Below are positions 10,477-22,049 of a stretch of 38,766 nucleotides of DNA, piece by piece. The stretch is from Oehlia diaphana (lineage: Eukaryota; Glomeromycota; Glomeromycetes; Glomerales; Glomeraceae). The stretch covers positions 51,043-89,808 of the forward strand of contig QZLH01000443.1 of the NCBI GenBank assembly GCA_003833135.1, written 5' to 3'. The notes under the pieces were generated by a model. It had not been told where the DNA came from and made no database searches. It saw only the letters and a program-made list of their open reading frames with translations. Position 1 is the stretch's first letter, and each line of letters starts with the position of its first letter. A program made the translations under genes and the position numbers.

Positions 10477-12677
10477 ATGTCATGTCAAAGTCAAATTACA
10501 TCTTTCTTGACTACTTCAAGCAATCCTTCTCCAAGCGTTCCTTCTCATGAAGATTTGATCCAACCCTCAAAAAAACAAAAACGTACAAGAAAGAGAACTA
10601 GCTGGATATGGGAGCATTTTATTAAAGACCTTAATGATAATAACGAACCAGTTATAGTTTGCCAAGTAATAAAGGAAGATGGGACAATATGTAATGTACA
10701 ATTTAAACATGATGGTTCAACAAGTAACGGAAATAGTCATTTATGGTCTGCTCATCAAATTACTAAAGTTGGATTACAACCTGAGGTACAATATTCTAAA
10801 ATTAATAAACATCATGTTTTATTATTATTTTCGTAACTAACAATCTTTTTATTAAATATGATGTATAGGAAAAACAACTTAGTGTAATAGAAAAACATAC
10901 AGAAAAGCGACAAACTGAACTTCAGCAGTTTTTAACCAATTGGATTGTTGACGATTTACTACCTTTTTCGGTAGTCAACAGCACATCATTTCGCATTTTC
11001 TGTAACGAATTGGATCCTACATTTCTAGTTCCAGAAGCAAAAACCATAAAGGCGATCATTAATAAAGCATATAATTATATGCAACCAAAAATAATAGAAC
11101 AAATTATAAAAGAAGCCACATCTGTATCATTAACAACAGATTTGTGGACTGGCCGAAATAGAAAGGGTTTTATTGGAATTACCTGTTCATACCTGGATTC
11201 AGATTTTACTCTTAAGGAAATTATCCTCACTGTTCAATATGTTCGCTATCCTCGCACTGCTGAAAATATAGCAGAATGTATTGAAGATATTTTAAATCAA
11301 TGGAAAATTCGGCACCTTACAACAACAATTATAACAGATAACGCGTCTAATATGAAAAAATGCGTAAAATTACTAGGTGGAATTAGTTGGATTGGTTGTT
11401 TTTCACATACATTGCAATTGGTAGTGGGAAAGGGATTGTTTGTAGCACGAAACTTAATTTTACGGGTGAAGCGCCTAACAGACTTTTTTATGACACCTAA
11501 ACAATCTGAAAGACTTACGGTCATTCAAAAAGAACACCCTTCTCTTGCTAACTATGAAGATGATGAAGAACCTATAGTATGTTTTAATGAATATTTTATT
11601 AATTAATATATTTGATCATATTTAATCATATTTTACATATTTTATTACCAGAATTCTTCCGAAACTGCTAAATACCTTAATAACATTGCTGATGTCTCAA
11701 CTCGATGGAATTCCAGCTATTTAGCTTGGTGTCGTCTATTAAAATTAAAGGGATATATTAAAGAATTACTTAATTATCTTGAGCTTCAATCTGATTCTGA
11801 TTCCCGAAAGGATGCAAAAAGATTAAAAAATATAATGATAACTGAAGATGAATGGATACTAATTCATGACTTAAAAGAAATTCTATTCTATTTTGCAGAA
11901 GCAACGAATTATTTAGGCGGAAGTAAATATTGTACTTATAGTAGTATCAATCCTACTATTGCAGTAATTATGATGAATGTTCTCCCATCAACCATCTCCG
12001 TAATTAATTTTAATCTTGATGAAGCTGGTGATGCTTTTGATGAAGCTCCGGAAATCGATGAAAATCAAGTTGAATCACAAGAAAAAATTAATATTAATGT
12101 GCCTGTTAATACTTATGGGCTATTTGATTTAATTAAAAAGAATTTGTATAAAGCGTTGATTCACTATTTCGATCCTACATCTCCTGAAGCTCTTCTTGCC
12201 GCTCTTCTTGATCCACGTTTCAAAAAATTAAAATTTGCTACACAAGAGCAAAAAAAGGATGCAGAGGATGAATTACATGAAAGATATAATACTATAAGAT
12301 TAGATCAATCAAATCCTTTACCTTCAGCTTCACCACAGCAGAGAAAAAAACGATCTCTTTTTGATGCCTTTATCAAACAAACAGTAGCTGAAAATGAAGT
12401 AATTGAATATTTAGAATTAGAAGAAATCCCATTTGAAAAAGATCCATATGCTTGGTGGAATGAAAGAAAAGAAAAATTTCCAATTATTAGTCAATTAGCT
12501 AGGAAGATATTGGCCATCCGAGCAGCGTCTACTCCTTCTGAAAGATTATTCTCAGATGCAGATAATCTTCTAACTGCTAAAAGATCTAGAATTAAACCTG
12601 AATTGTTTGATCGTGTTATATTCTTAAAAAGAAATAGTCATAATTTTATTAATATCCATCCTCCAGCCGATATTTAA
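10477..12677 (+). CDS. hAT-superfamily transposase, three exons, 680 aa
   Basis: Exons are 10477-10785, 10869-11576 and 11652-12677 (2,043 nt), with introns of 83 and 75 nt (gtacaa...tag; gtatgt...cag), both phase 0. Residues about 45-100 form a BED zinc finger: VIVCQVIKEDGTIC, then HLWSAH. The DDE-type core shows SLTTDLWTG (candidate catalytic Asp 194), IITDNASNM (Asp 260) and the hAT CxxH motif GCFSH (Cys 280, His 283). It is followed by the STRWNSSY segment. The C-terminal hAT dimerisation block contains DPYAWWNERKEKFP and STPSERLFSDA, with Glu 636 as candidate third acid. The product would bind subterminal repeats in the nucleus and excise and insert the element. No stop or frameshift is present, so this copy may be recent or still active. 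The start is the first ATG of the open frame. Confidence 0.9.
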
Positions 12678-13695
12678 TTTATAGTAAAAATTAGCATTAG
12701 TTTTTTTACATGAATAATGGGGAATTTAGATATGTAATTATAAAAATTAATAAAATTGTATAAAGGTTAATAATAAGATTGGTTACATAGTATATGATAT
12801 TTAGATTGGCGTATTTCTGACTTTAAGAAACTCATTACAGCTGTTTTCATATTATTCGGGACAAAGTAAAATTTTGAACCCGACATCCGGTCCAGTATAT
12901 CGGATATCGGATTGTTACGTGATAATTTTTTTTTTGTTTATAGTTAAGCGTAACTCATATTATCATATGAATGAACTGAATTATTGATTCATATCATATT
13001 TATATTCATATGTTAATTATTAAAATAAATGTTTCGGGGATAATAATTATATTGAAAATTTAGTATACTTTTTTGTGCGTATATCCAAGATGTAATGTTC
13101 GGCATAATGTTGAAATATTTAGAATTCTTCACATCCAAATTCTGATTGATACACGTCTATGTTTTCTAAAATATTGGCATACGTGATCAGCTTTTCAAAA
13201 TTTTGCTACCCCTTATAGATCATCTGATTAAAAAATTATTAGATTACAGGACGATTACCGGACAAAATCGGACAATGTTGTCCTGTAATCGTCCTGTAAT
13301 CGTCCTGTTATTATAATCACTCAGAAATCACAACGTACACAGAATTTTGAAAACTTCGATAATTAACTTTAACTTGCTAGGGTTGCTACAATTATAATGT
13401 ACGTTTTATAGAATTAGCGCGTCAATACAGCCAAATTTATAATTTTATATTATTGTTACATCCTCTAATTAATAAACGGATTATAAGAAATAACATTGTC
13501 CGAATAATTCTTTTATTCTGACATATATTAGATAGTTTGATCATATGACCATAATATCCGTTCGATAATATTTTGATCTTCGGCTCGATATTTTTAACTA
13601 TCGGTTGAAAAATTCATTTGGACTTAAATTATTCTTATATTTTATATAATAATTAAATGTTAATAATTATAAAGCAAAATTTTAATTTTTCGACT
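12678..13695. other. 3' flank of the hAT gene and intergenic DNA
   Basis: The hAT right end probably lies in the first 250-700 bases; cggatatcgg words occur near 12900. A palindromic element at 13243-13309 is listed separately. No gene is seen. Confidence 0.5.
13243..13309. repeat. Palindromic element with ATTACAGGACGATTAC arms
   Basis: The 16-bp arm at 13243-13258 has a perfect inverted copy at 13285-13300. An internal ggacaa/ttgtcc pair and a tandem cgtcctgtaat run follow to 13309. A related element with attacagga/tcctgtaat ends lies at 18419-18483, suggesting a dispersed MITE-like family. Confidence 0.65.
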
Positions 13696-16600
13696 TTAAA
13701 TTACTAATGAGCTATTAGTTTTCTTATTTTTATGGAGATGCATAAAAAAGAAATAAATTTTTCCAATAAAATTCATACATAATGTTACAAAACTCGAAAT
13801 AAGTGATAGAGTAGGAACAATTGTATAAACAATGATACTTTTTCTATAATAAATCTAATAATAATAATAAATAATAATAATAATAATAATAAAAAAGAAT
13901 ATTAGATTATATTAATTATATTACTCCAAATAATGTTATATAATTTCATACCTGAATAATAAATTGTGGGATATCTTCCAATAATATATTAATACAACCG
14001 GTCCAAAATATTAGGGTTGATATTTTATTTGATAGTGGAGGTGCAGAAAAAACGTTGAATCCAGCAATTTTTGATGAAAGAACGTGAAGTGCTTCAACAT
14101 CTGCACTTGATAATATCGTAAATATTGAAATAATTAAACTATTTTTTTTACACCAATTATTAAAATTCTCATTATAAATAATTTCTTGAATTAATGAATA
14201 TATAGTTATCGTCATATTAAATACGATTGGAATTACAACCGATAAAAGACTAAAATTAGATAATAAATAATTATTATTATAATAATTCCTAAAAAGAAAA
14301 AAAAAATATGTAATAAATTACCTGAAAACAAATAAATGAAGTGCATCCTTTGCACTCGTAGTGACAAATAAAATATCTAAGATTAAATCGAATATAATCA
14401 CTACTATTTTTATTATTGATAAATTTTTTCCCTAATTATATTAATGATAGAATTATCAATCTGATTATACAGTATATAAAATCATGAATAGATCTAAAAT
14501 GATATAATTACCTCGGAACATCTATAATTCGCATAAAATATTGCACAACCCACAATTATGATTACAAGTGCCAAAATGATCAATTGATATTCATACCTCG
14601 TCCAAAAATCAGCTGTTAAATGAATGTAATATACAGTAAATAACTGTAAATAAAGTTAAATATAATAACAAATATAACTTACGTAATGTTTGAGCTCCAT
14701 AGTATTCATCCAAAAATTTTGTAATTTTACCATTTGATATAAGATTATATTTCTTTTGTTTAATTAATTCATCTAAATCTTTTAATATAGAATTTGTATT
14801 TCTTTCATTACCATTATATTCAGAGGGTGGCATAATAGTAAGAGAAATTAATACTTGTTTATTTGTGTTTTCATTTTGAACTTTTTCATTGAGTTTTAAT
14901 CTTTCTGGATCAATTGGTATCGCTTGAACCAATTCATCTTTGAGTGTTTGAAGAATAATTGAACGACTATATTTTAAACTAATTTTTTTATAATTTTCAT
15001 CGTCAAGTATTAAGCGAGCGGTAATTGTAACTTGATCTATAGGATGTAAGAAAGTATTAATAATATAATTTATTTAATAATAAATTAATTAATTAATAAA
15101 TACCTGCTGATTTTTCTGGAGTTTCCAAAGCTAGAAAAATGTATGAAAATTTGATAATCAGTAAAATTATAATTATTATCAACTAAATACGAGTGTCATC
15201 TTACATACATGCATAAAAAGTCCAAATTCTTTCTGAAATTCCTAATAAAGGTTCTCCATTAGATAGAATTTTAATAGCATTATTATCCACTTTAACTCCA
15301 TATTTGACATTAATTTGATGTAATGTACTAACAAAAACTTTTATTGATATTGCTGTTTTATTGATTAATTGACAAAATTCGGATTGTCCAGGAATTATTT
15401 GTCTTAAAATAATATCATCATTATTTATATACTGATATATAGTTATATTTCCATTGGATAACATAATGGGTCTATTAAAGTTTATAATAAAGTCAAGTTG
15501 CCTTCCGGTTGCAGTTTCACTTGGAATTTGAATGGTTTCGTTAATTATTGGATAAGTCCCTTCAATGCTGGGATTTTGAAAAATGAAACGGGAATCTAAT
15601 AAAATAAATTTTATTTAAATTATGGATTTTAAAAATATTTATTACTTAAAAAATAAAGTTTTTACCTGTAGGGTCGGTTAAATCCAATGAATGATAACTT
15701 ATTTCCCATGATTGATCATTATCAAAATTTACAGACCATAATAATAATTTTTTCTGCATAATTCCATTAAGTGAAGTTATATCAAACACTTTTCTAATTC
15801 TATCATAATCATCATAAACAATTACTGAATTATTAAAAAAATATTGTTTTATATAACCACCATAAAATAATGGTGTAGGAATAGCAAAGTTTGAAAGATC
15901 AAAATGAAAATTATTATCAATAGCAGTTACTGCTCCGTTTGACAAAAAATGAATCCGTAGATCAGTGCTATTATGTATGAAATCGTATATATGTCCTGAT
16001 CCATCAAAAGAATTTGCGTAAACTAAATGAAATAAAAATAATTATTTTAGTAAAATACCGGAAGGATACGGGGATATCCTTTGTTTATCGTGTATCGCTT
16101 TAAGCATATTTGGACCTCGTATCAGGAATATAATTTACATGCAAGTAAAGAATTATAATTATTTTATATTACCTCCTCCAAAAACTTTTAATTCTCCTTC
16201 ATATGAAGTTAAAGAATGAAGTAGAAACTCTTTTGGAGCATCATCTTTAAAAAACATAACGTAAACTTCATCAAGTATATTAAGTATATTAGTATCATAT
16301 AATTTAGTTCTTGTTAAGATTGTAGTAGCGTAACCTCCTTCAACTAGAGAAAAAACGGTATGACTAAGAATTCAAAAAAAAAAAAATAAATAAATATATT
16401 TTATAAACCACGAAATCGAATTATTAATTGATACATACGTTTTTATAATAGTATTATTTTTAAGTACATTATATGATCCATCGACATTTATTAGTGATTT
16501 ATCATCTCTAATAAAATTCAGAGATGAAATTAATTATTATGAATTTAAAAAAAAAAAAATAATATAAATAAGATAAATACATACTGGACGATAAATTTGC

Positions 16601-17203
16601 TCCATATTAGTGTTTTACTATCTTTTAATTCTGTTATAAAAAAAGTTCGTTCTGAATTAAGTGCGACAGTTGTTTGATAATCATTCATTTCAAGTACTCT
16701 AAATATAATAAAAATAATTGATTAACGGAATCCATACGAAGCAGGCGGGATAAATTCAATTTAATTTTATATTACATATTTGAACATTACTTATGTATTT
16801 TTTCGTCCCATGATACAATCATCTGTCTTTTGTGATTTGACTCATCAACTGACTCTATAAGAACATATCCGTCTATTAATGCTGTTGGACTTAAAGAACA
16901 TGATCCACTTGCATCTTTACTTTTTCTACATTTAGGAATAAGATTAGGAAGCGAACTACAATCAATTTTAATTGGCGGAAGAACCGTATCATTATTAAGG
17001 ATGATACGTAAATGAATTGTTGTGTTGTCCCTTATTTCGTCATTTCCTTGAGTGAAAAGTAATATAATTGTTCCACTATCATATGTGCTTGTACCTTCCA
17101 AACGAAGGTCAGGTAAATCCTCGTAGTATTTTATAGCGATTGTAGTAAGTAATGATGATAACATCATAATGAGAAGCCATAATGTTCTACTTAAAAAGGT
17201 CAT
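13696..17203 (-). CDS. Secreted-ectodomain multi-pass membrane protein, 12 exons, 859 aa
   Basis: Exons on the minus strand: 17203-16791, 16698-16585, 16507-16439, 16363-16173, 16022-15666, 15595-15209, 15130-15104, 15036-14683, 14612-14512, 14431-14322, 14249-13952, 13854-13696 (2,580 nt). Every join has GT-AG ends and keeps frame. A signal peptide (LWLLIMMLSSLLTTIA) is followed by an ectodomain of about 610 residues with many N-glycosylation sequons and a Cys-rich patch. Residues about 395-510 look like an SbsA-type Ig-like domain (DFIINFNRPIMLSNGNITIY, then PLLGISERIWTF). About 525-635 resembles a SEA-like juxtamembrane module. Then come about six hydrophobic helices, the first YQLIILALVIIIVGCAIFYA; EDIPQFIIQ lies just before the last intron. 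No named family is recognised; a receptor or transporter at the cell surface is possible. An alternative acceptor at 14289 would add 13 residues but leaves a 33-nt intron. Confidence 0.8.
13855..13891. repeat. AAT/ATT microsatellite at an intron 3' end
   Basis: An interrupted run of aat units fills the 3' part of the last intron of the membrane-protein gene. On the coding strand it reads (TTA)n and supplies the sequence just before the acceptor AG. Confidence 0.8.
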
Positions 17204-18418
17204 GGTTTATTTTTTATTTATTAACTAAATAAAAATTTTCTTCTTTCTAATAAAATAAAAAAAAAAAGATAATTTATAATTTCTAAGAAAGCAAATCATG
17301 ACATTTTTGGAAACAACGAAATACTTTTTTTACAAAGATGAAATGATAACGAAATAACGCGTAACATTATTATATACTTATCATATTGATGTTGCATCAA
17401 TTATTATTTGTTAAACATTGAAAACATTAAAAATATTGAAATTGGTTTATCCGAATTAAAAATGTGATACACTGATACATTGGGTAACTACGGATAAATT
17501 AGTCATTCGGCATTGAACACAACAAGTTAATGATTTAGTACTGCATATTTATGTTTCATATTCACTATTCACTAAACATTATTAAAAAATGTTTTTCAAA
17601 AAAGTTAAAAATAAACAATTGACATTTTAGGTTAGATTTCATGATCGATCATTATTACTGTATCACTATAAATCAAACTTGTGACGAAAGAAGATTCTAT
17701 CGTGGAACATTTATATTACTTTTACTCAAGCAAATAAAATAATAGATCTAATAAAGAAATTATACATTACGCATTATCTTTTATTACTGTAATTCATATA
17801 CAGTACTGTATATTGTCAAAGTTATGCGATGGTAAATATTATATCCTGGGATGCATTTCATATGTTTGTATCTTTCAAAGTAAAAAACAAATTGTCATGC
17901 TGATGCAGGTTATTATTTGTAAAACATTGATAATATTATGATCGTTCGGTAGGTCGTGGATCTTGAATTAAAAAAAAAATAAACTAAATTAATCATACGA
18001 ATTAAAGCGGCAAGATAATATATTCAGAGTACGATACAATATTATGCTTGTAAAAATTATTTTAGTAATGTTTACTAAAGTATTAAAGTCCTCGAATTGG
18101 GCCAAAATTTGTAACACGATATTACTGTAGCATAAAATTAACTAAGGAATAGTGCAGGTCACATATATTGACAGAACTGGCTAATATCGCGATATTTATA
18201 ATAAAATCAGTATACAGTTAATTAAATGATGATGTGATGGTGGTTTTATTGGAGAAAAATTGCCATTTCCAAAATATTCAAAATATTAATTACAAGTAAT
18301 CGTTCTGATTATTCGTTAATTAATTTTTTTTTTTTTTTCATATCAGATATATCATATATGAATATATTATTGTAGTTTTCAGAATTTTGTGTACGTTGTG
18401 GATTATTGGGTTATTATA

Positions 18419-18483
18419 ATTACAGGACATTATAATTATAGGACAATTATTGGACCAATTGCCCGGTTTTTGCATCCTGTAAT
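18419..18483. repeat. Palindromic element with ATTACAGGA ends (second copy)
   Basis: Ends attacagga (18419-18427) and tcctgtaat (18475-18483) are inverted copies. Internally, taggacaattattggaccaa resembles the ggacaa words in the element at 13243. The interior is diverged, so the relationship rests mainly on the ends. Confidence 0.45.
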
Positions 18484-20217
18484 CTGGTAATTTTATTTAT
18501 TAATTTGCGTGGACAACTTTGGAGAGTGCTAGAAACAAGTAGTTTTACTTTTTTTTTTTTTTTTCTTAAAACATGAATGTATTGTGTCGATTCTCAATTA
18601 TTAGACAAATTATGTTATCCAGCTGTAATAAGTCGATTAATGTATACGAACAAAATATAGTATAGATTTACGTATAGATTTACTACAATTGTTAAAAAAA
18701 TGATTTACAAAGGTGGTATAAATACGTCCAGTATTAAAAAATACATTTTAGTTTATGACATGCAGTATTAATTACAAATAATAATTTCCAATTACCAACC
18801 TTTAATGACAATTATTATGAGCAATAAATGAGTTTTTATGCAAGTGTGAAAAATCAATTAACATTTATATAGTTTTGAGATTTTTTTTACTATGTAGGGG
18901 TAGTAGGGGTAGGATGCGTTTTGATTTGCGTACAATTTCAGTTATTAATATTTGTATTTTTAATACAAATTTAGCGTATATATTTTTTATTATAACACAT
19001 TTTATATAATAAACAATTTTAAATTCATAAAATAAACATTGTACATTTATCATTAAGACCAATAAAAAAATCATTATATAATCAAAAGTCAGCAGGAGAT
19101 TAATTTGCCTATTTTTTTTCTAGTTATTTATTTTTAAGACCGTTAAGTGTTAATTTTGCATACCAAAACCCCTGCATAAGTACGTATACTTTCTAAAAGT
19201 ACCTTATCCCTATGTTTTTTATATATTAAATAATTATATATATATTTTTTCATACAGAATTTTCTTTGACATGAAAATAATTTGCAACAATTGTAAACTT
19301 AAAATTATTTTAATAATCTTTTTGTTCGATAAATATTATTTATTTAGAAATTCTAGTGAGTTTATCATTATTTGCTTCATTTATAAAATCAAGAAAGAAA
19401 ATATCATTTTTTTCTGTAGACCGCTTTTAACTGTTTTCTAGTATTGATTTTTTTTTCACGTTTACATCATATTTCCTATATTTATTATATAATAAAAAAA
19501 AATTGAGAGATTTTACCAAAATCAAATTATTCAAAAATTCAATCGAATCTATTCGAGTTAATAATCGAATCTTAAAATTGAATCTAAAAAAAAAATTGGT
19601 TTGTAATTATAGTTCAGTGAAAAAAATTATTTTATGATCGCGTCTCAATAAAAAGAATTTTTAACAATTACTAAGAAATTGACCAATTAAAAATTATATA
19701 TCACCTTTAAAAAAAAAAACATAAAAATTTATTCATGTTTCACATAATATTTATAACTACTATTTTTTTTTTTTTTTGATATTAGTACTGTATTCCTTTA
19801 TGAAAATATATGAGTGCGCCACAAGAAAAAATAATTTGGGCATCCAAACAAAAAGTTGTTTAGTACATAGTAAAAATATTGCGATCTCGAATATACTAGA
19901 TAATGAGTACGATATGATCTCTGTTTTACAGTATATATGGTATGCCGGATGCTGAAAATTGGTAATCCACTTTCATATTAAATTCTATACAGTATAGCTG
20001 ATATTTGACCATATTATACATATAACGAGGGTCATATACTCACTCATATCATACTCTATCGACAAAATATTAAAAATTCGTCAAAGTCACATGAGCAACT
20101 TAGAAATGTTACACATATTCTTAAATTACTAATATCATATTATTGAATACGTAAACATATTCTACATACAATTTTACTATTAAACCATTAATTGTAATTA
20201 TGACTCCCCAGGTCATT

Positions 20218-20225
20218 TATAAATA
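20218..20225 (+). promoter_or_regulatory. TATA-box candidate for the BTB/SPRY gene
   Basis: TATAAATA lies 60 bases before the ATG at 20285 and is followed by a short leader. Such a word is not rare in AT-rich DNA, so support is mainly positional. Confidence 0.4.
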
Positions 20226-20284
20226 GGGTTTAGTAGAATCATCGAAAATTTTCTATTTTCTGAGAAAAAAAAATTTTAAGAAAT

Positions 20285-21688
20285 ATGAAAGGAGATTCAT
20301 TAGGACAAGATTTAATTACATTAATAAATAATCCAAAGTATAGTGATATAGAAATTTTATGTAAAGATGAAAAGAAATTATTTGCTTGTAAAGCAATTTT
20401 AGCAGCAAGATCAGAAGTATTTGATAGTTTACTTTATAATGGGATGAAGGTAACTTATGAGAACCAAATTTCTTTTCCAAGCATTAATTCTGTTGTGATG
20501 AAAATCATAATAGAATATATTTACTCAGGATCTATTAAAGAAGAATCTTTAACAGAAGATAATATAATTGAAATTTTTTTCACTGCAGATTATTTTCAAT
20601 TATCGAGTCTAAAGGATTTTATTATAAACTCAATAAATAATGTTAATTTTGTAACTCCAGAGTTACTATCTAAGCTTACGGAAATGATTCCATTAACAGA
20701 AGATAACATTCTTTTAAATTCATTGATTGAAATGGTAGCAATTATTCCATTAAATACTATTGAATTTGGTCGATTGTCTATTACAGGTCTTAAATATCTT
20801 TTATCTTATACATATGAAAAGGAAGTGACTTTTGCGACACCAGAGTATGAAGTTTTTCGATATAGTGTTATTCTTGCAGCAAAACAAGTTTCCAATTATG
20901 CATATAATATTTTCATGGACCGATTACCACCCTTAAAACAAATACGTAATTCAGTTCAAGTAAAAAATGAATTTATTATCAATAAACAAATCGCAAAAAA
21001 ATTGAAGCCTTTGATTAAATTTATTGATTTCAAAAGAATTAATGCGTTAATAATATCTGATATTATTGAACCATTAAATATTATTCCAATCGAAATAATT
21101 CAAAGTGCTTATCGAAACATAGCATTATCAAGTGATTCAAATTTAAGTAATACTCGTGGAAATTCAATTAATGAATCTGATTATGTTTGGGATATGTCAG
21201 CATGTGGATCAAACCTCATTATTAAAGATGATGGAAAAATTGTACTAGCGGGTAAAAGGCATTATAAATATAAACATAGAAGTGTTAGAGGTAAAATGTT
21301 ATTAGAGAATAAAGGTATTTTTGAATGGGATGTTATTATTGAGGTAAATTGTGATAGTGCTTGGGTTGGAGTATGCTCATCGGAAAATTTTAATTATGAA
21401 AAATCTGCAGGAAATCAATCTACTGGATGGGTATTAAGTTCTAATGGCCATTGTCGTAATTCTAGAGTTTTAATAAAAAATTATTGTACTAACTTTGGAG
21501 ATGGTACAATAGTTACAGTTCATTTAGATATGAATAGAAGAACTTGTGCTTTTACAGTCAATGGTAAAAGGTATCGGAATATGTTAGAATGGAATAATCT
21601 ACCATCAAAGCTTTATCCAGTAGTATCAATACGTCATCCTGGTCGCTGTCGAATTCAACCTCATCTTAGTACCAATGTTGCGTTTTAG
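20285..21688 (+). CDS. BTB/POZ - BACK - SPRY protein, single exon, 467 aa
   Basis: One unbroken frame. Residues about 8-125 form the BTB domain: NPKYSDIEILCKDEKKLFAC, then LAARSEVFDSLLYNGM and IIIEYIYSGSI. Residues about 130-260 form a BACK-like helical region (VTPELLSKL, EYEVFRYSVILAAKQVS). Residues about 300-460 form a SPRY domain: GIFEWDVIIEVNCDSAWVGV, then STGWVLSSNG, FGDGTIVTVHLDMNRRTCAF and LYPVVSIRHPGRCRI. In this family the BTB domain can recruit cullin-3 and the SPRY domain presents a peptide-binding surface, so a substrate-adaptor role is plausible but inferred. Unlike the two BTB/TLDc genes it lacks an intron at the BTB boundary and lies on the opposite strand. Its BTB sequence is clearly different, so it is not a recent relative of theirs. 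Start: first ATG, 60 bases after a TATA-like box. Confidence 0.9.
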   Translation: MKGDSLGQDLITLINNPKYSDIEILCKDEKKLFACKAILAARSEVFDSLLYNGMKVTYENQISFPSINSVVMKIIIEYIYSGSIKEESLTEDNIIEIFFTADYFQLSSLKDFIINSINNVNFVTPELLSKLTEMIPLTEDNILLNSLIEMVAIIPLNTIEFGRLSITGLKYLLSYTYEKEVTFATPEYEVFRYSVILAAKQVSNYAYNIFMDRLPPLKQIRNSVQVKNEFIINKQIAKKLKPLIKFIDFKRINALIISDIIEPLNIIPIEIIQSAYRNIALSSDSNLSNTRGNSINESDYVWDMSACGSNLIIKDDGKIVLAGKRHYKYKHRSVRGKMLLENKGIFEWDVIIEVNCDSAWVGVCSSENFNYEKSAGNQSTGWVLSSNGHCRNSRVLIKNYCTNFGDGTIVTVHLDMNRRTCAFTVNGKRYRNMLEWNNLPSKLYPVVSIRHPGRCRIQPHLSTNVAF

Positions 21689-22049
21689 TAAAGTCATAAT
21701 TATATTAGAAATTTGGTTTTATTTAAGTAGAACAATTAAAAAATTTGGGGATATAATTGATGATAGTTTTAACAACACTAAACACCAGATAATAAATAGT
21801 TTTATATAGTTTTCGTAAGGATAACGTCATAAACTCAAGATGTATTTGCAAATAAAATCGAATATAATAAATAAGTAAATAATAAATATGACATAATTAT
21901 TTTATATTATTACACAAATTCTAATTCAGCTGACATTAAGATAGTAATGTTCCACCACATGAAATTGTTACTTTTTAACTTAATATATTTGTTATTAAAA
22001 GAAAACTAACAACTACAATTTTAATTTAAAATATGATATGTTAATTAGA
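21689..22049. other. Convergent 3' flanks of BTB/SPRY and BTB/TLDc copy 2
   Basis: A 361-base AT-rich spacer between two convergent genes. AATAAA-like words occur on both strands. No coding sequence is seen. Confidence 0.6.

Larger units (their letters stand above)
17204..20284. other. 3-kb intergenic region, no gene seen
   Basis: AT-rich with many A and T runs. Open frames such as 18865-19074 on the minus strand have no family features. It holds the palindromic element at 18419-18483 and the upstream region of the BTB/SPRY gene. Confidence 0.6.

Noticed and set aside
11297..11524. Minus-strand frame within the transposase gene
   Set aside because: It is a shadow of exon 2 of the hAT transposase.
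14250..14288. Proximal acceptor extending exon 11 of the membrane-protein gene
   Set aside because: It keeps frame but leaves a 33-nt intron, far shorter than the others (67-150 nt); the distal acceptor gives 72 nt.
18865..19074. 69-codon minus-strand frame
   Set aside because: Lys/Ile-rich text typical of AT-rich noncoding DNA, with no domain or relatives recognised.
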